Assembly (NCBI GenBank): GCA_947493745.1 | Contig: CANLSM010000003.1 | Coordinates: 62,001 to 126,000, forward strand | Source: an uncultured Paracoccaceae bacterium | Lineage (GTDB): Bacteria > Pseudomonadota > Alphaproteobacteria > Rhodobacterales > Rhodobacteraceae | DNA: 64,000 nucleotides | Reading direction: 5' to 3' | The notes under the pieces: generated by a model | Database searches by the model: none | The model's input: the letters and a program-made list of their open reading frames with translations, nothing else | What the model was told of the DNA's origin: nothing | Shown: positions 1 through 8,830 of the stretch, one piece after another | How the letters are laid out: every line of letters begins with the position of its first letter | Position numbering within the stretch: position 1 is the stretch's first letter | Translations under genes and position numbers: made by a program

Positions 1-622
1 GCCGGATCGGCTCGCCGCTGGTGCGCACGCTGTCGCGGATCGTGCGGCGCAGATCGAGCACCGGACCTTTCCCAGTGCGATAGCGCCTCGCGTGGCGGTC
101 ACGTATGGCGTTCGCGATCTGTTCAGCGGCGGCCTCGGCCAGTGCAATGTCCTCGGGCGAGACAAACTCGCGGAGGTCGCGCCGGGCCAGCGCCTTGATG
201 TCTGATGCCATCAGGCGGCCTGTGCCGTCGCCGTCGGCCTCTCCCGTTCCGTTGTCAGCCATGTCGGGGCTGCCGGACTGATCGCTCAGTCCTGGCAGAT
301 CAAGACTGCGGCGGGTGGTTCTGCTGTCCGGACCGGCCCGCGATTGGCGTGCTGTTTCGTGGCGCACCCGCCCGCCACTGCTCCAATAGCTGTCAAAGAC
401 CTCATCGAAGCGGACCCAGTCCTCCCGGCAACCCGAGAGAAGTGTCTTGAGCGCCAGCCGGGATGCGGCAAGATCGGTGACATCAAGCCGTCCCAGGGCG
501 TCCATCGCTTTGGCGGTCTCGTCAACGCCCGCGACAAACCCGTTGAGCCGCAGATGCGCGATGAAACCTGTCATGCGCTCAGCCGGACCGTCGGCGCGTG
601 TGGCGAAGCGCACGCGTCCCAT
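1..622 (-). CDS. coxE: CoxE-like VWA-domain protein, partial (C-terminus beyond window)
   Basis: The reading frame opens with ATG at 622 and stays open to the window edge, giving 207 residues with the C-terminus missing. Its start overlaps the coxD stop as ATGA (620-624 region), so the two are translationally coupled. The visible part begins MGRVRFATRADGPAERM and has an acidic Gly/Asp-rich linker. It then reads YRTGKGPVLDLRRTIRDSV, the arginine-rich segment that precedes the von Willebrand A domain in CoxE proteins. Family knowledge: CoxE works with the AAA ATPase CoxD in maturation of the Cu-S-Mo site of CO dehydrogenase. The VWA domain itself lies outside the window, so its metal-binding motif cannot be checked. 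Confidence 0.85.
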   Translation of the reverse strand, partial: MGRVRFATRADGPAERMTGFIAHLRLNGFVAGVDETAKAMDALGRLDVTDLAASRLALKTLLSGCREDWVRFDEVFDSYWSSGGRVRHETARQSRAGPDSRTTRRSLDLPGLSDQSGSPDMADNGTGEADGDGTGRLMASDIKALARRDLREFVSPEDIALAEAAAEQIANAIRDRHARRYRTGKGPVLDLRRTIRDSVRTSGEPIR

Positions 623-1497
623 CAGGCTGCCTTGCCTGCGAGGCGCGCTGCGACCTCTGCTGGCACTGCCGCGCGGTCCCGTTGGGTCTTGAGCAAAGTG
701 ACAAGACTTTTCTGAAGCGCGACGGGGTCATCCGTGAGATCATTCAACCCCATGCCTGCAAGAGCAGCGGCAAAATCCAGCATCTCGGCTATGCCCGGTT
801 TCTTTTCCAGATCCTCGCGCCGCAGGGCCTGCACGAAGCCCACGATCTGACCACAGAGATGCGCCTCCAGTCCCGGATGGCGGGCCGCCAGAATGGCAAG
901 CTCCGTCGTCCGGTCGGGATAATCGAGATAGGCATAGAGACAGCGCCTGCGGAGCGCGTCGGACAGATCGCGCGTGCCATTGGCGGTCAGGATCACATGC
1001 GGGCGGGTTTTGGCAGCGATCGTTCCCAACTCGGGGATCGTGACCTGAAAATCCGAGAGGATTTCGAGCAGATAGGCCTCGAATTCCTCATCGGCCCGGT
1101 CGATCTCGTCGATCAGCAGCACCGGTGGCGCGTCCTGTTGCAGGGCCTGCAACAGGGGTCGCGCGATCAGGTAGTCTTCGGAGAAGATCCGGTCCTCGGT
1201 CTCGCGGCCTGTCACGCCTTCCTCGGCAGCGGCCCGAATGGCGAGCAACTGGCGCTGATAGTTCCACTCATAAAGCGCATGGCTGGCGTCCAGCCCCTCA
1301 TAGCATTGCAGGCGGATCAACTGCGTGGACTTGAGGGTTGCAAGCGTCTTGGCAAGCTCGGTCTTGCCGACACCGGCCTCCCCTTCAAGCAGCAGAGGCC
1401 GCTCCAGCGACCCGGCCAGATGCAGTGCCATGGCCAGATCATCGCCGGCGATATAGCCCTGCGTCGCTAGATCGGTTCTGAGTGTTTGCCAGGTCAT
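622..1497 (-). CDS. coxD: CoxD, MoxR-type AAA+ ATPase for CO dehydrogenase maturation
   Basis: A 291-residue MoxR-family AAA+ ATPase. Walker A is GEAGVGKT (residues 39-46) and Walker B is LLIDE (127-131), followed by the helical lid region (DLSDALRRRCLYAYLDYPD). It lies 60 bp downstream of coxL and overlaps coxE by the ATGA tetranucleotide. In Oligotropha CoxD is needed to insert the sulfur and copper into the CoxL active site; that role is inferred here from order and similarity. No clear Shine-Dalgarno sequence precedes the ATG at 1497, so translation may depend on read-through from coxL. Confidence 0.93.
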   Translation of the reverse strand: MTWQTLRTDLATQGYIAGDDLAMALHLAGSLERPLLLEGEAGVGKTELAKTLATLKSTQLIRLQCYEGLDASHALYEWNYQRQLLAIRAAAEEGVTGRETEDRIFSEDYLIARPLLQALQQDAPPVLLIDEIDRADEEFEAYLLEILSDFQVTIPELGTIAAKTRPHVILTANGTRDLSDALRRRCLYAYLDYPDRTTELAILAARHPGLEAHLCGQIVGFVQALRREDLEKKPGIAEMLDFAAALAGMGLNDLTDDPVALQKSLVTLLKTQRDRAAVPAEVAARLAGKAA

Positions 1498-1557
1498 GTC
1501 ACAGCCATTGCCGTCCGGGGGATGCGTTGGGGGTTTGGTCCCCCGGACAGGTCCCTT

Positions 1558-3978
1558 TCAGTCATGCAGACCAAGAGAGTTCGCGATGTTCCAGACCCGC
1601 CAGTGATCATGCGGCATATGGCTCTGCCGCAGGCCGAAGGGTCGGAAGGCGTCATGGACCGCGTTGGAGAAACACGGGACCCCGCCGACATTCGGGCTTT
1701 CGCCCACACCCTTTGCGCCTATGGGATGATGCGGCGACGGCGTGGTTGTGTGATCGGTGGTGTAATGCGGCGTCTCCCACGAGGTCGGCACGAAGAAATC
1801 CATCAGCGTGCCGGTCTTGATGTTGCCCATGTCATCATAGGCGATCTCCTGTCCCATCGCGATGGCCAGCGCCTCGGTCAGGCCGCCATGTACCTGCCCC
1901 TCAATGATCATCGGATTGATCCGGGTGCCGCAATCGTCGAGCGCATAGAAGCTGCGGATATCGGTCTCGCCGGTGTCCACATCGATGTCGAGCACGCAGA
2001 TATAGGCCCCGAACGGATAGGTCATGTTGGGTGGGTCGTAGTAGCTGACTGCCTCCAGCCCCGGCTCGATCCCGGGAATGGCCTGATTATAGGCCGCGAA
2101 GGCAATGTCCTTCATGGTCTTGAACCGCTCGGGCGCACCCTTGACGGCGAACCGGTCCACGTCCCATTCGACATCGTCGTCATGCACCTCCAGCAGATAG
2201 GCCGCGATCATTTGCGCCTTGGCGCGGATCTTGCGGCCTGCCATGGCGGTCGCAGCGCCCGCAACGGGTGTCGAGCGGGAACCGTAGGTTCCCAGACCAT
2301 AGGGTGCGGTGTCCGTATCCCCCTCCTCAAGCGTGATGTCATCCGCCGGAATGCCGATCTCGGAGGCGAGGATCTGGGCAAAGGTCGTCGCATGCCCCTG
2401 TCCCTGAGAGATCGTCCCGAGCCGCGCAATCGCCGAGCCGGTGGGGTGGATCCTTATCTCGCAACTGTCGAACATCCCCAGCCCGAGGATATCGCAGTTC
2501 TTAACGGGGCCTGCGCCCACGATCTCGGTGAAATGGGTGAGGCCGATGCCCATCAGCTTGCGGGTCTTGCCAGCCTTGAACTCCTCAAGGCGGGCGGCCT
2601 GTTCCTTGCGCAGATCGGCGTACCCCACCGCATTCAGCGCCTTGTCCCAAGCGGTGTGATAGTCACCGCTGTCATATTCCCAGCCCAGAGCGGAATTATA
2701 CGGAAACTGATCGGCCTTGATGAAGTTGATCCGGCGCAGCTCGGCTGCATCCATGTTCAGCTCGATGGCCAGGACCTCGATCATACGCTCGATGAAATAG
2801 GCGGCTTCCGTTACCCGGAAGGAACAGCGATAGGCCACACCGCCCGGTGCCTTGTTGGTGTAGACCCCGTCAACGGCAAGATAAGCCACCGGGATGTCGT
2901 AGGACCCGGTGCAGATATTCATGAAACCGGCCGGGAACTTGGTGGGATCGGCGCAGGCATCAAAACCTCCATGATCAGCTGTGGTGTGACACCAGAGGCC
3001 GGTGATCTTGCCTTCCTTCGTGGCCGCAATCTTGCCCTGCATCCAGTAGTCCCGCGCAAAGGCGGTGGACATCAGGTTCTCCATCCGGTCCTCGACCCAT
3101 TTCACCGGTTTTCCGGTGACAATCGAGGCCACGACCGAACAGATATAGCCCGGATAGACGCCCACCTTGTTGCCAAACCCGCCGCCGATATCGGGCGAGA
3201 TCACCCGGATATTGTGCTCGGCAATGCCCGAGATCAGCGAGGCCACCGTGCGCACCGCATGGGGGGCCTGAAACGTGCCCCAGAGCGTCAGCTTGCCGTT
3301 CACCTTGTCCATGGAGGCGACGCAGCCGCAGGTCTCCAGCGGGCAGGGATGGGTGCGGTGGTAATAGACCATTTCTTCGGCGACGACATCGGCCTCTGCA
3401 ATTACCGCCTCGGTCGCGTCCTTATCACCCTGCTCCCAGGTGAAGATGTGGTTGTGATGGCGGCGCGGACCATGCGCGCCCTCTTTCTCATCTGCAATAT
3501 CCTCGCGCAGAACGGGCGCGTCGGGTGCCATCGCCTTGAAGGGATCAACGACGACCTCAAGCTCTTCATACTCGACCTCGACCAGTTCAACCGCGTCCGC
3601 TGCCGCATAGCGGTCGGAGGCCACGACAAAGGCGACTTCCTGTCCCTGAAACAGCACTTTGCCGTCGGCCAGCACCATCTGCTTGTCGCCCGCAAGCGTC
3701 GGCATCCAGTGCAGGTTCAGCGGCGCGAGGTCCTCTGCCGTCAGCACAGCAACCACGCCCGGCACCGCCAATGCGGCTTCCTTGTCGACCGAAACGACGC
3801 GGGCATGGGCATAAGGCGAGCGGACGAAATCGCCGAACAGCATCCCTTCCATCTTCAGATCATCGACATAGTTGCCCTTGCCTTGCGTGAAGCGCGCATC
3901 TTCGACCCGTTTGCGGGTCGAGCCGATGCCCTTGAGCGAGGCGGCCCGTTCTTCGGCGGTGGGGGTCAGGTCGTTCAT
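1558..3978 (-). CDS. coxL: Aerobic CO dehydrogenase large subunit, form I (CoxL)
   Basis: An 806-residue molybdenum hydroxylase large subunit, the usual CoxL length. The decisive motif is AYRCSFR at residues 382-388, with Cys385 as the expected ligand bridging copper and molybdenum. Form II relatives have AYRGAGR instead, so this is the form I, CO-oxidising type. The catalytic-base motif GVGES lies near residue 759. The enzyme oxidises CO with water to CO2, passing electrons to CoxS and then CoxM, at the inner face of the cytoplasmic membrane. The start has a strong AAGGAGG Shine-Dalgarno sequence and overlaps the coxS stop by 4 nt (3975-3978). Gene order C-M-S-L-D-E matches the classical cox cluster. 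Confidence 0.97.
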   Translation of the reverse strand: MNDLTPTAEERAASLKGIGSTRKRVEDARFTQGKGNYVDDLKMEGMLFGDFVRSPYAHARVVSVDKEAALAVPGVVAVLTAEDLAPLNLHWMPTLAGDKQMVLADGKVLFQGQEVAFVVASDRYAAADAVELVEVEYEELEVVVDPFKAMAPDAPVLREDIADEKEGAHGPRRHHNHIFTWEQGDKDATEAVIAEADVVAEEMVYYHRTHPCPLETCGCVASMDKVNGKLTLWGTFQAPHAVRTVASLISGIAEHNIRVISPDIGGGFGNKVGVYPGYICSVVASIVTGKPVKWVEDRMENLMSTAFARDYWMQGKIAATKEGKITGLWCHTTADHGGFDACADPTKFPAGFMNICTGSYDIPVAYLAVDGVYTNKAPGGVAYRCSFRVTEAAYFIERMIEVLAIELNMDAAELRRINFIKADQFPYNSALGWEYDSGDYHTAWDKALNAVGYADLRKEQAARLEEFKAGKTRKLMGIGLTHFTEIVGAGPVKNCDILGLGMFDSCEIRIHPTGSAIARLGTISQGQGHATTFAQILASEIGIPADDITLEEGDTDTAPYGLGTYGSRSTPVAGAATAMAGRKIRAKAQMIAAYLLEVHDDDVEWDVDRFAVKGAPERFKTMKDIAFAAYNQAIPGIEPGLEAVSYYDPPNMTYPFGAYICVLDIDVDTGETDIRSFYALDDCGTRINPMIIEGQVHGGLTEALAIAMGQEIAYDDMGNIKTGTLMDFFVPTSWETPHYTTDHTTTPSPHHPIGAKGVGESPNVGGVPCFSNAVHDAFRPFGLRQSHMPHDHWRVWNIANSLGLHD

Positions 3979-4466
3979 TCTGCAGCCTCCTTAGCGGCAT
4001 TCATCTCGGTGGCAGCGGCGAGAATGGATTTCACGATGTTCTGATACCCGGTGCAGCGACACAGATTGCCCGCCATGCCGAACCGCACCTCTTCCTCGGT
4101 GGGGTTCGGGTTTTCCTGCAACAGACGCCACGCCCGCGTGATCATTCCTGGTGTGCAAAAGCCGCATTGCAGGCCGTGGTGTTCCTTGAACATCTCCTGC
4201 AGCACGTGCAGCCCGTCGGGATTGCCCAGACCTTCGATCGTGGTGATCTCGGCACCCTGCGCCTGTGCCGCGAAGACGGTGCAGGACTTGACCGACTTGC
4301 CGTCCAGATCAACGGTGCACGCGCCGCAATGCGAGGTCTCGCAACCAATATGGGGCCCGGTGAGGTTCAGCCGCTCGCGCAGCACATGGATGAGCAACTC
4401 GCGCGGCTCGGCCAGCGTCTCGACCGCCTCGCCATTCACGGTCAGTTTCAGGTGCATCTTTGACAT
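3975..4466 (-). CDS. coxS: CO dehydrogenase iron-sulfur small subunit (CoxS)
   Basis: A 163-residue two-[2Fe-2S] protein of the xanthine-oxidase small-subunit type. The N-terminal plant-type cluster ligands are Cys42, 47, 50 and 62 ([10 protein letters not shown] then SC). The C-terminal cluster ligands are Cys101, 104, 136 and 138 (QCGFCTPGM and LCRCTGY). It carries electrons from the molybdenum site of CoxL to the FAD of CoxM. The start is preceded by AGGGGGAA. It lies 12 bp after coxM and overlaps coxL by 4 nt, as expected for stoichiometric production of the heterotrimer. Confidence 0.97.
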   Translation of the reverse strand: MSKMHLKLTVNGEAVETLAEPRELLIHVLRERLNLTGPHIGCETSHCGACTVDLDGKSVKSCTVFAAQAQGAEITTIEGLGNPDGLHVLQEMFKEHHGLQCGFCTPGMITRAWRLLQENPNPTEEEVRFGMAGNLCRCTGYQNIVKSILAAATEMNAAKEAAE

Positions 4467-4478
4467 CTGTGTTCCCCC

Positions 4479-5333
4479 TCAGGCCCGGTCCCAGGCACGG
4501 GCGATGGCCCGGTCGAGAATGACGCCCGCAACATGGTTCTTGAATGCGACCGGCCCGCGGTTGTCCTCGGTCGGGTCGATATCGACCAGCATCGCGGCCA
4601 CGGCGGCATCAACCGCCGCCTTGTCGAGCGCGGTTCCGACAAGCGCAGCCCCGGCTGCTTCCGACCAGACCGGCGTATCCGACAGATTGGTCATGGCAAT
4701 GGACGCGGAGGCACAATTGCCACCGTCCCTGGTCAACAGAACCGCCGCCGCCGCCGTCGCGTAGTCGCCGATCTTGCGTTTCTGCTTCTCATAGGCATAG
4801 CCGCCATCGGTTGCATCGAAACTGATCGTGGTCAGGATTTCCTCATCCGCCCGGTCGGTCATGTAGGCTGCTTCATAGAAGCTGCGGGCCTGAACGTCGC
4901 GGGTGCCGTCCGGTCCCTGCAGGGTGAATGTCGCGTCCAGACATTGCATCAGGCCGGGCATGTCATTGCCCGGATCCCCGTTGGCGACATTGCCGCCGAT
5001 TGTGCCCATGTAGCGCACCTGCGGATCGGCGATCTGTAGCGAGGCCTCGCGGACAATCGGTGCGGCCCCGGCCAGCACATCGCTCGTCAGCAACTCATGC
5101 TGCGTGGTCATCGCACCGATGCGGACGCGACCTGCCTCGACCGAGATGCCCTTCATCTCGTCGATATCCTGAAGATCGACCAGATGCTCCAACGCGGCCA
5201 TGCGCAGCTTCATCATGGGGATGAGACTGTGGCCGCCCGCGATGACGCGCGCATCCTCGCCCAACTGGCTCAACAAAGCCACGGCACCGGCCACATCGCC
5301 GGGTCTGTGGTATTCGAAACTGGATGGGATCAC
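4479..5333 (-). CDS. coxM: CO dehydrogenase FAD subunit (CoxM), GTG start
   Basis: A 284-residue FAD subunit. The two FAD-binding motifs are visible: AGGHSLIPMMK near residue 32 and GTIGGN near residue 109. A longer ATG frame exists upstream (5378), but the GTG at 5333 is chosen. It has a near-perfect AGGGAGGA five bases upstream, and the resulting N-terminus (MIPSSFEYHRP) matches what I recall of known CoxM proteins. CoxM receives electrons from CoxS and delivers them to the respiratory chain. It is the first structural gene of the M-S-L block, 146 bp after the coxC-like gene. Confidence 0.95.
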   Translation of the reverse strand: MIPSSFEYHRPGDVAGAVALLSQLGEDARVIAGGHSLIPMMKLRMAALEHLVDLQDIDEMKGISVEAGRVRIGAMTTQHELLTSDVLAGAAPIVREASLQIADPQVRYMGTIGGNVANGDPGNDMPGLMQCLDATFTLQGPDGTRDVQARSFYEAAYMTDRADEEILTTISFDATDGGYAYEKQKRKIGDYATAAAAVLLTRDGGNCASASIAMTNLSDTPVWSEAAGAALVGTALDKAAVDAAVAAMLVDIDPTEDNRGPVAFKNHVAGVILDRAIARAWDRA

Positions 5334-5338
5334 GCCTA

Positions 5339-5346
5339 TCCTCCCT
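5339..5346 (-). promoter_or_regulatory. Strong ribosome binding site for coxM
   Basis: On the minus strand this reads AGGGAGGA, five bases before the GTG at 5333. It decides the coxM start over the upstream ATG at 5378. Confidence 0.85.
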
Positions 5347-5479
5347 ATCTGTTGCCCGGGCATTTGTGCCCTGATCATTTTTCCGGTGAGGGTAGACAGG
5401 TTGGTCAGGATGCCGCAGGCCCAACCGTCAAGGTCCCGTCTGAATCAAACGAGATGCGAAATAGCTGCACGAGTTGCGA

Positions 5480-6565
5480 TCAGACGCCGAGCGCCTTTCG
5501 AACGGTTGACAGACGGGATCGACTGACCGGGACCTTGCTGAGGCTTCCGGTTCCGATGAAGGTACAGATGCCGTTGTCCTTCTTCCGCTCAAACCCGGCA
5601 ACATGCGCCCCGTTGACAAGATAGCTGCGATGGGTGCGCACGAACATGCCCTCGGGCAGCCGCTTTTCGGCCTGCGAGATCGACCAGGGGCAGAAGAACT
5701 TCTCCGATCCCGAATAGAGGATGGTGTAGGGTCCTTCCGCCCGGATCGCGGCCACGTCCGCGCCATCGACAAAGAGAGTCTGGCCATCCCGTTCATAGGG
5801 TAGCCGGACAAGCCGGGGGATGTCGGGCTCTGCCTGCGGTTCCTCGACCGTTGGCTCGCCGGGGGCCAGAAAGGTGACGCTCGACAGAAGAAATGCGCCG
5901 CAGATCACGAAAACCGCACAAATGACCAGCAGGGCGAGAGAGGCGTTCTCAAGCGCGGGCTTGAACCCGATCACCTCGCGCGTCTGGACAAACCCGGTGA
6001 AGCCCATGGCGCTGTAGTGTACTGTGGTGACCGCACCGCCAAAGACGATGGTGCCAAGGACAATCCGCCGCCGTGTCCGCTCGCCATAGGCCACGGTGAT
6101 CGCCAGAATACCGGCGGCCAGCGCGATGAGAACGGTCAGGCCGGTCCCCCAGAGACTGTAGATCGGTCGGCAGAGCTGCATCCCCGCCATTCCGGTATAA
6201 TGCATGGCCACGATCCCCGAGCCGAGCGTTGCTCCGGCGAAGCCGAGATGCGAGCGGGTGCGCGGACGGAAATGCAGGATGAGCAGCGCCAGCCCCGAGA
6301 TCAGGATCGCGATCAGCGCGGAGGCCAGCGTATAGGCTGCATCATAGTAGTAGTGGATGGGAAGCTGCAGCCCCAGCATCCCCACGAAATGCATCGCCCA
6401 GATCCCCATGCCCAGCGAAATGGCCGAAAGCACAATCATCAGTTTTCGCACCGGGACGGGAAGGTCCGATATTCCCTTGGTCAGCGACAGGCCGGTAAAG
6501 CCGGCCATGAGCGCTACGATGATCGAGGCCAGAACCAATGACAGACTATGCGAGTACTCGATCAA
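5480..6565 (-). CDS. coxC: CoxC-like membrane sensor: MHYT domain plus LytTR DNA-binding domain
   Basis: A 361-residue protein. About seven hydrophobic segments (residues 8-230) carry three MHYT-type motifs with His59 (AMHFVG), His122 (AMHYTGM) and His183 (TVHYSAM). MHYT domains are proposed, not proven, to bind copper and sense CO, O2 or NO. A C-terminal LytTR DNA-binding domain follows (about 255-358, with RTHRSYLVN and VPVSRSR). This is the architecture of CoxC and CoxH of Oligotropha. It sits directly upstream of coxM on the same strand and is a candidate one-component CO-responsive activator. The only start that keeps the first membrane segment is TTG at 6565, with a weak GGAAG upstream; an in-frame stop lies just before it, so the exact start is uncertain. 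Confidence 0.85.
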   Translation of the reverse strand: MIEYSHSLSLVLASIIVALMAGFTGLSLTKGISDLPVPVRKLMIVLSAISLGMGIWAMHFVGMLGLQLPIHYYYDAAYTLASALIAILISGLALLILHFRPRTRSHLGFAGATLGSGIVAMHYTGMAGMQLCRPIYSLWGTGLTVLIALAAGILAITVAYGERTRRRIVLGTIVFGGAVTTVHYSAMGFTGFVQTREVIGFKPALENASLALLVICAVFVICGAFLLSSVTFLAPGEPTVEEPQAEPDIPRLVRLPYERDGQTLFVDGADVAAIRAEGPYTILYSGSEKFFCPWSISQAEKRLPEGMFVRTHRSYLVNGAHVAGFERKKDNGICTFIGTGSLSKVPVSRSRLSTVRKALGV

Positions 6566-6653
6566 ACCTATGTCACTTCCATCTGTGGGGGCACCTGAGA
6601 TGTGAGGTCAAGTCTTCCCAAAATCCGACCATGCGTCCAGTCAGAACTTGGTG

Positions 6654-7715
6654 TCAGGGAGCCCAGCCATCATATCCGGGCCCGTTCAGAGGCAAGGGAA
6701 GGGAAACGGGGCGCTCCGTCCGGGCGGACAGATAAATCGCGGTGACCAGTTCGAGCGACCGGCGGGCCTCGGGCAGTGTGACCGGCGTGGCGGGCTGTCC
6801 GGCCAATGTGTTCGCGATCTCAAGCAGGAACCCCTCAAACCCCGCTGGCGCGGCTGTGACCGACTGTATGACGGCATCGACGCGCTCCTGGCCCTCGGGA
6901 TCTCTGGAGGTGAAAGTCCAAGTATCCTCGGCCGGGGCGTAAGGGGCCGAGCCGCTCTCGGCGGTGAGGTAGTCATATATCAGACGCAGGCGACTGGTAT
7001 CGTTGGCCGCCCCCAATGTGACCGAGCTTGTCGCCAGCGCGCCGTTTTCCATCTCGAATGAGATCGCGGCACAATCCTCGACCTCGATCGGATTGACGCG
7101 CGTGGTGCAAACGGCCGAGAGACGCGCCACCGGACCAAACAGATGGCAGAGCAGATCATGACTGTGGATGGCATGACCAAGGACCGCCCCACCGTGTTCG
7201 CCCTTCCATGTTCCGCGCCAGTCGACGGCATAATAGTCCGCTCCCCTGTTCCAATGGGTCTCCAGACTGGCCAGAACGGGACGCCCGAGAAGTCCCGCCT
7301 CACGAAGCGCCCTGAGCCGGGAGAAGGCCGTCCCGAACCGATACTGGAAGACCGGAAAAACACGTCGCTCAGCTTGCAGCGCAATCTCGGCGAGCCGGTC
7401 CGCATCGCGAAAGGAGGTGACCAGCGGTTTTTCACAGACCACATGTTTTCCGGCCAGAAGCGCCCCTTGGGCAACCTCGAAATGAAGATGTGGCGGCAGG
7501 CATATGTCGATCAGATCAAGCTCAGGATCATCGAACAGACGCGAAACATGCCCCACGATCCGAACCCCGGTCGCGGCCTCGGCGGCAAGAGCAGCCTCGG
7601 CCCGATCCCGATCGAGATCGCAAAGGGCGCTCACCGTGAACTGCTCGGGCAGTCTGAGATAGGCCCTGAGATGTTCCTGCCCGATCCCGGCACCGACAAT
7701 GGCAACTCTTGTCAT
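6654..7715 (-). CDS. Gfo/Idh/MocA-family NAD(P)-dependent oxidoreductase
   Basis: A 353-residue two-domain oxidoreductase. The N-terminal Rossmann fold begins TRVAIVGAGIGQEHLRAY and the family EKP motif (CEKPLVTSF) is near residue 95. The C-terminal alpha/beta domain shows GHAIHSHDLLCHLFGP, with a histidine where the family catalytic region lies. Members oxidise or reduce sugars, inositols and sugar acids. The start overlaps the stop of the neighbouring paralogue by 4 nt (7712-7715), so the two form an operon. Substrate not assignable. Confidence 0.88.
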   Translation of the reverse strand: MTRVAIVGAGIGQEHLRAYLRLPEQFTVSALCDLDRDRAEAALAAEAATGVRIVGHVSRLFDDPELDLIDICLPPHLHFEVAQGALLAGKHVVCEKPLVTSFRDADRLAEIALQAERRVFPVFQYRFGTAFSRLRALREAGLLGRPVLASLETHWNRGADYYAVDWRGTWKGEHGGAVLGHAIHSHDLLCHLFGPVARLSAVCTTRVNPIEVEDCAAISFEMENGALATSSVTLGAANDTSRLRLIYDYLTAESGSAPYAPAEDTWTFTSRDPEGQERVDAVIQSVTAAPAGFEGFLLEIANTLAGQPATPVTLPEARRSLELVTAIYLSARTERPVSLPLPLNGPGYDGWAP

Positions 7716-8749
7716 TCCATGCCCTCGAGCCTGATGGTCCGACCTTCCGTAGAGGACCGAAGCAGCGCATCAATCAGCCGATGAACCCTCAGCGCCTCGG
7801 CCCCGCTGACTTCTGGCGAACGCCCTTCATGCAGCGCGCCTGCGAAATCGGCGATCAGATCGCGGTGCCAGGCGTGTGTGAAGGCCATGGGATCGACACC
7901 GCCGCCGGTGGCGGTGATCTCGCCGTCCTGCTCCTGCCTGCCGTCCCGCCAGTTTATGTCGAGAACGCCTGCGCAAAGCTTTACCACGGCCGCCTCGCAA
8001 TGCAGGATGATGGTCTCCGCATTGCCCGGGTAGAGTGCGGTGCTGGCGGTCAGTGTTCCCACCGCACCGTTTAAGAACCTCAGCCCCGCGGTCGCGAAAT
8101 CTTCGGTTTCCATGCGGTGCAGCCGGGTCGTTGCGGTCATGGCCTGCACTTCCGTAACGGGACCGGTGAGTAAAAGCATCAGATCAAGCGTATGGATGGC
8201 CTGCGTCAGCAACACACCGCCACCATCCCGGATCAGCGTGCCGCGCCCGGGTTCATCATAGTAACTCTGGTCCCGCCACCACGGCACGGAAATTTCGACA
8301 ATAGCGATTGGACCGAAGTCCCCCTGCATCAGACTGTCCGTCAAACGACGGGAAGCCTCACGCATCCGGTGCTGAAAGACCGTGCCGAGTGTCACGCCAT
8401 GGGCCTCACAGATCTCGACGATCTCGGTGGCGGCAGTCAGTGTCCGTTCCAGTGGCTTTTCCATCAGAATTGATTTCCCGGATGCCGCCAGGGACTGGAC
8501 GATCTCGGCCCGCGCATCCGGCGGGGTCAGAACCAGACAGAAATCCACCTCATCCGCAGCCACAGCCTCAACACTGTCATAGGCGATGGGATTATGACCC
8601 AGAATGCGTCCGGCAAGCGCTCCGAAGTCTGCGCGTTTCGCCTGATCCCTGAGGTAGAAGCCCCGCACCTGCAGGGTCTCTGCCAACTCACCCAAAGCGC
8701 GCAGATGGGTCTCTGCCACCATGCCGCCGCCGATGATTGCCACCTGCAT
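7712..8749 (-). CDS. Gfo/Idh/MocA-family oxidoreductase, second paralogue
   Basis: A 345-residue paralogue of the downstream gene. It opens MQVAIIGGGMVAETHLRAL (Rossmann GGGMVAE) and has an EKP motif (MEKPLERTLTAA). A second ATG lies four codons upstream at 8761, but only the ATG at 8749 has a GGGAG at suitable distance, so it is preferred. It is divergent from a mannitol-dehydrogenase-family gene across 81 bp. Together with the downstream paralogue this suggests a small polyol or sugar-acid oxidation locus; the substrate is unknown. Confidence 0.87.
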   Translation of the reverse strand: MQVAIIGGGMVAETHLRALGELAETLQVRGFYLRDQAKRADFGALAGRILGHNPIAYDSVEAVAADEVDFCLVLTPPDARAEIVQSLAASGKSILMEKPLERTLTAATEIVEICEAHGVTLGTVFQHRMREASRRLTDSLMQGDFGPIAIVEISVPWWRDQSYYDEPGRGTLIRDGGGVLLTQAIHTLDLMLLLTGPVTEVQAMTATTRLHRMETEDFATAGLRFLNGAVGTLTASTALYPGNAETIILHCEAAVVKLCAGVLDINWRDGRQEQDGEITATGGGVDPMAFTHAWHRDLIADFAGALHEGRSPEVSGAEALRVHRLIDALLRSSTEGRTIRLEGME

Positions 8750-8830
8750 TGCCGCTCCCATTTTGCTTGTCTTTTTGCACCGTTATCATATCGCTGGTCG
8801 CGGTGCAGAGGAATTGCAGATCGGACAGAC

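Noticed and set aside
1486-4044. An 852-codon open frame on the plus strand
   Set aside because: It lies antisense to coxL, coxS is adjacent, and its codons follow the GC bias of the opposite gene. CoxL is unambiguous, so this is a shadow.
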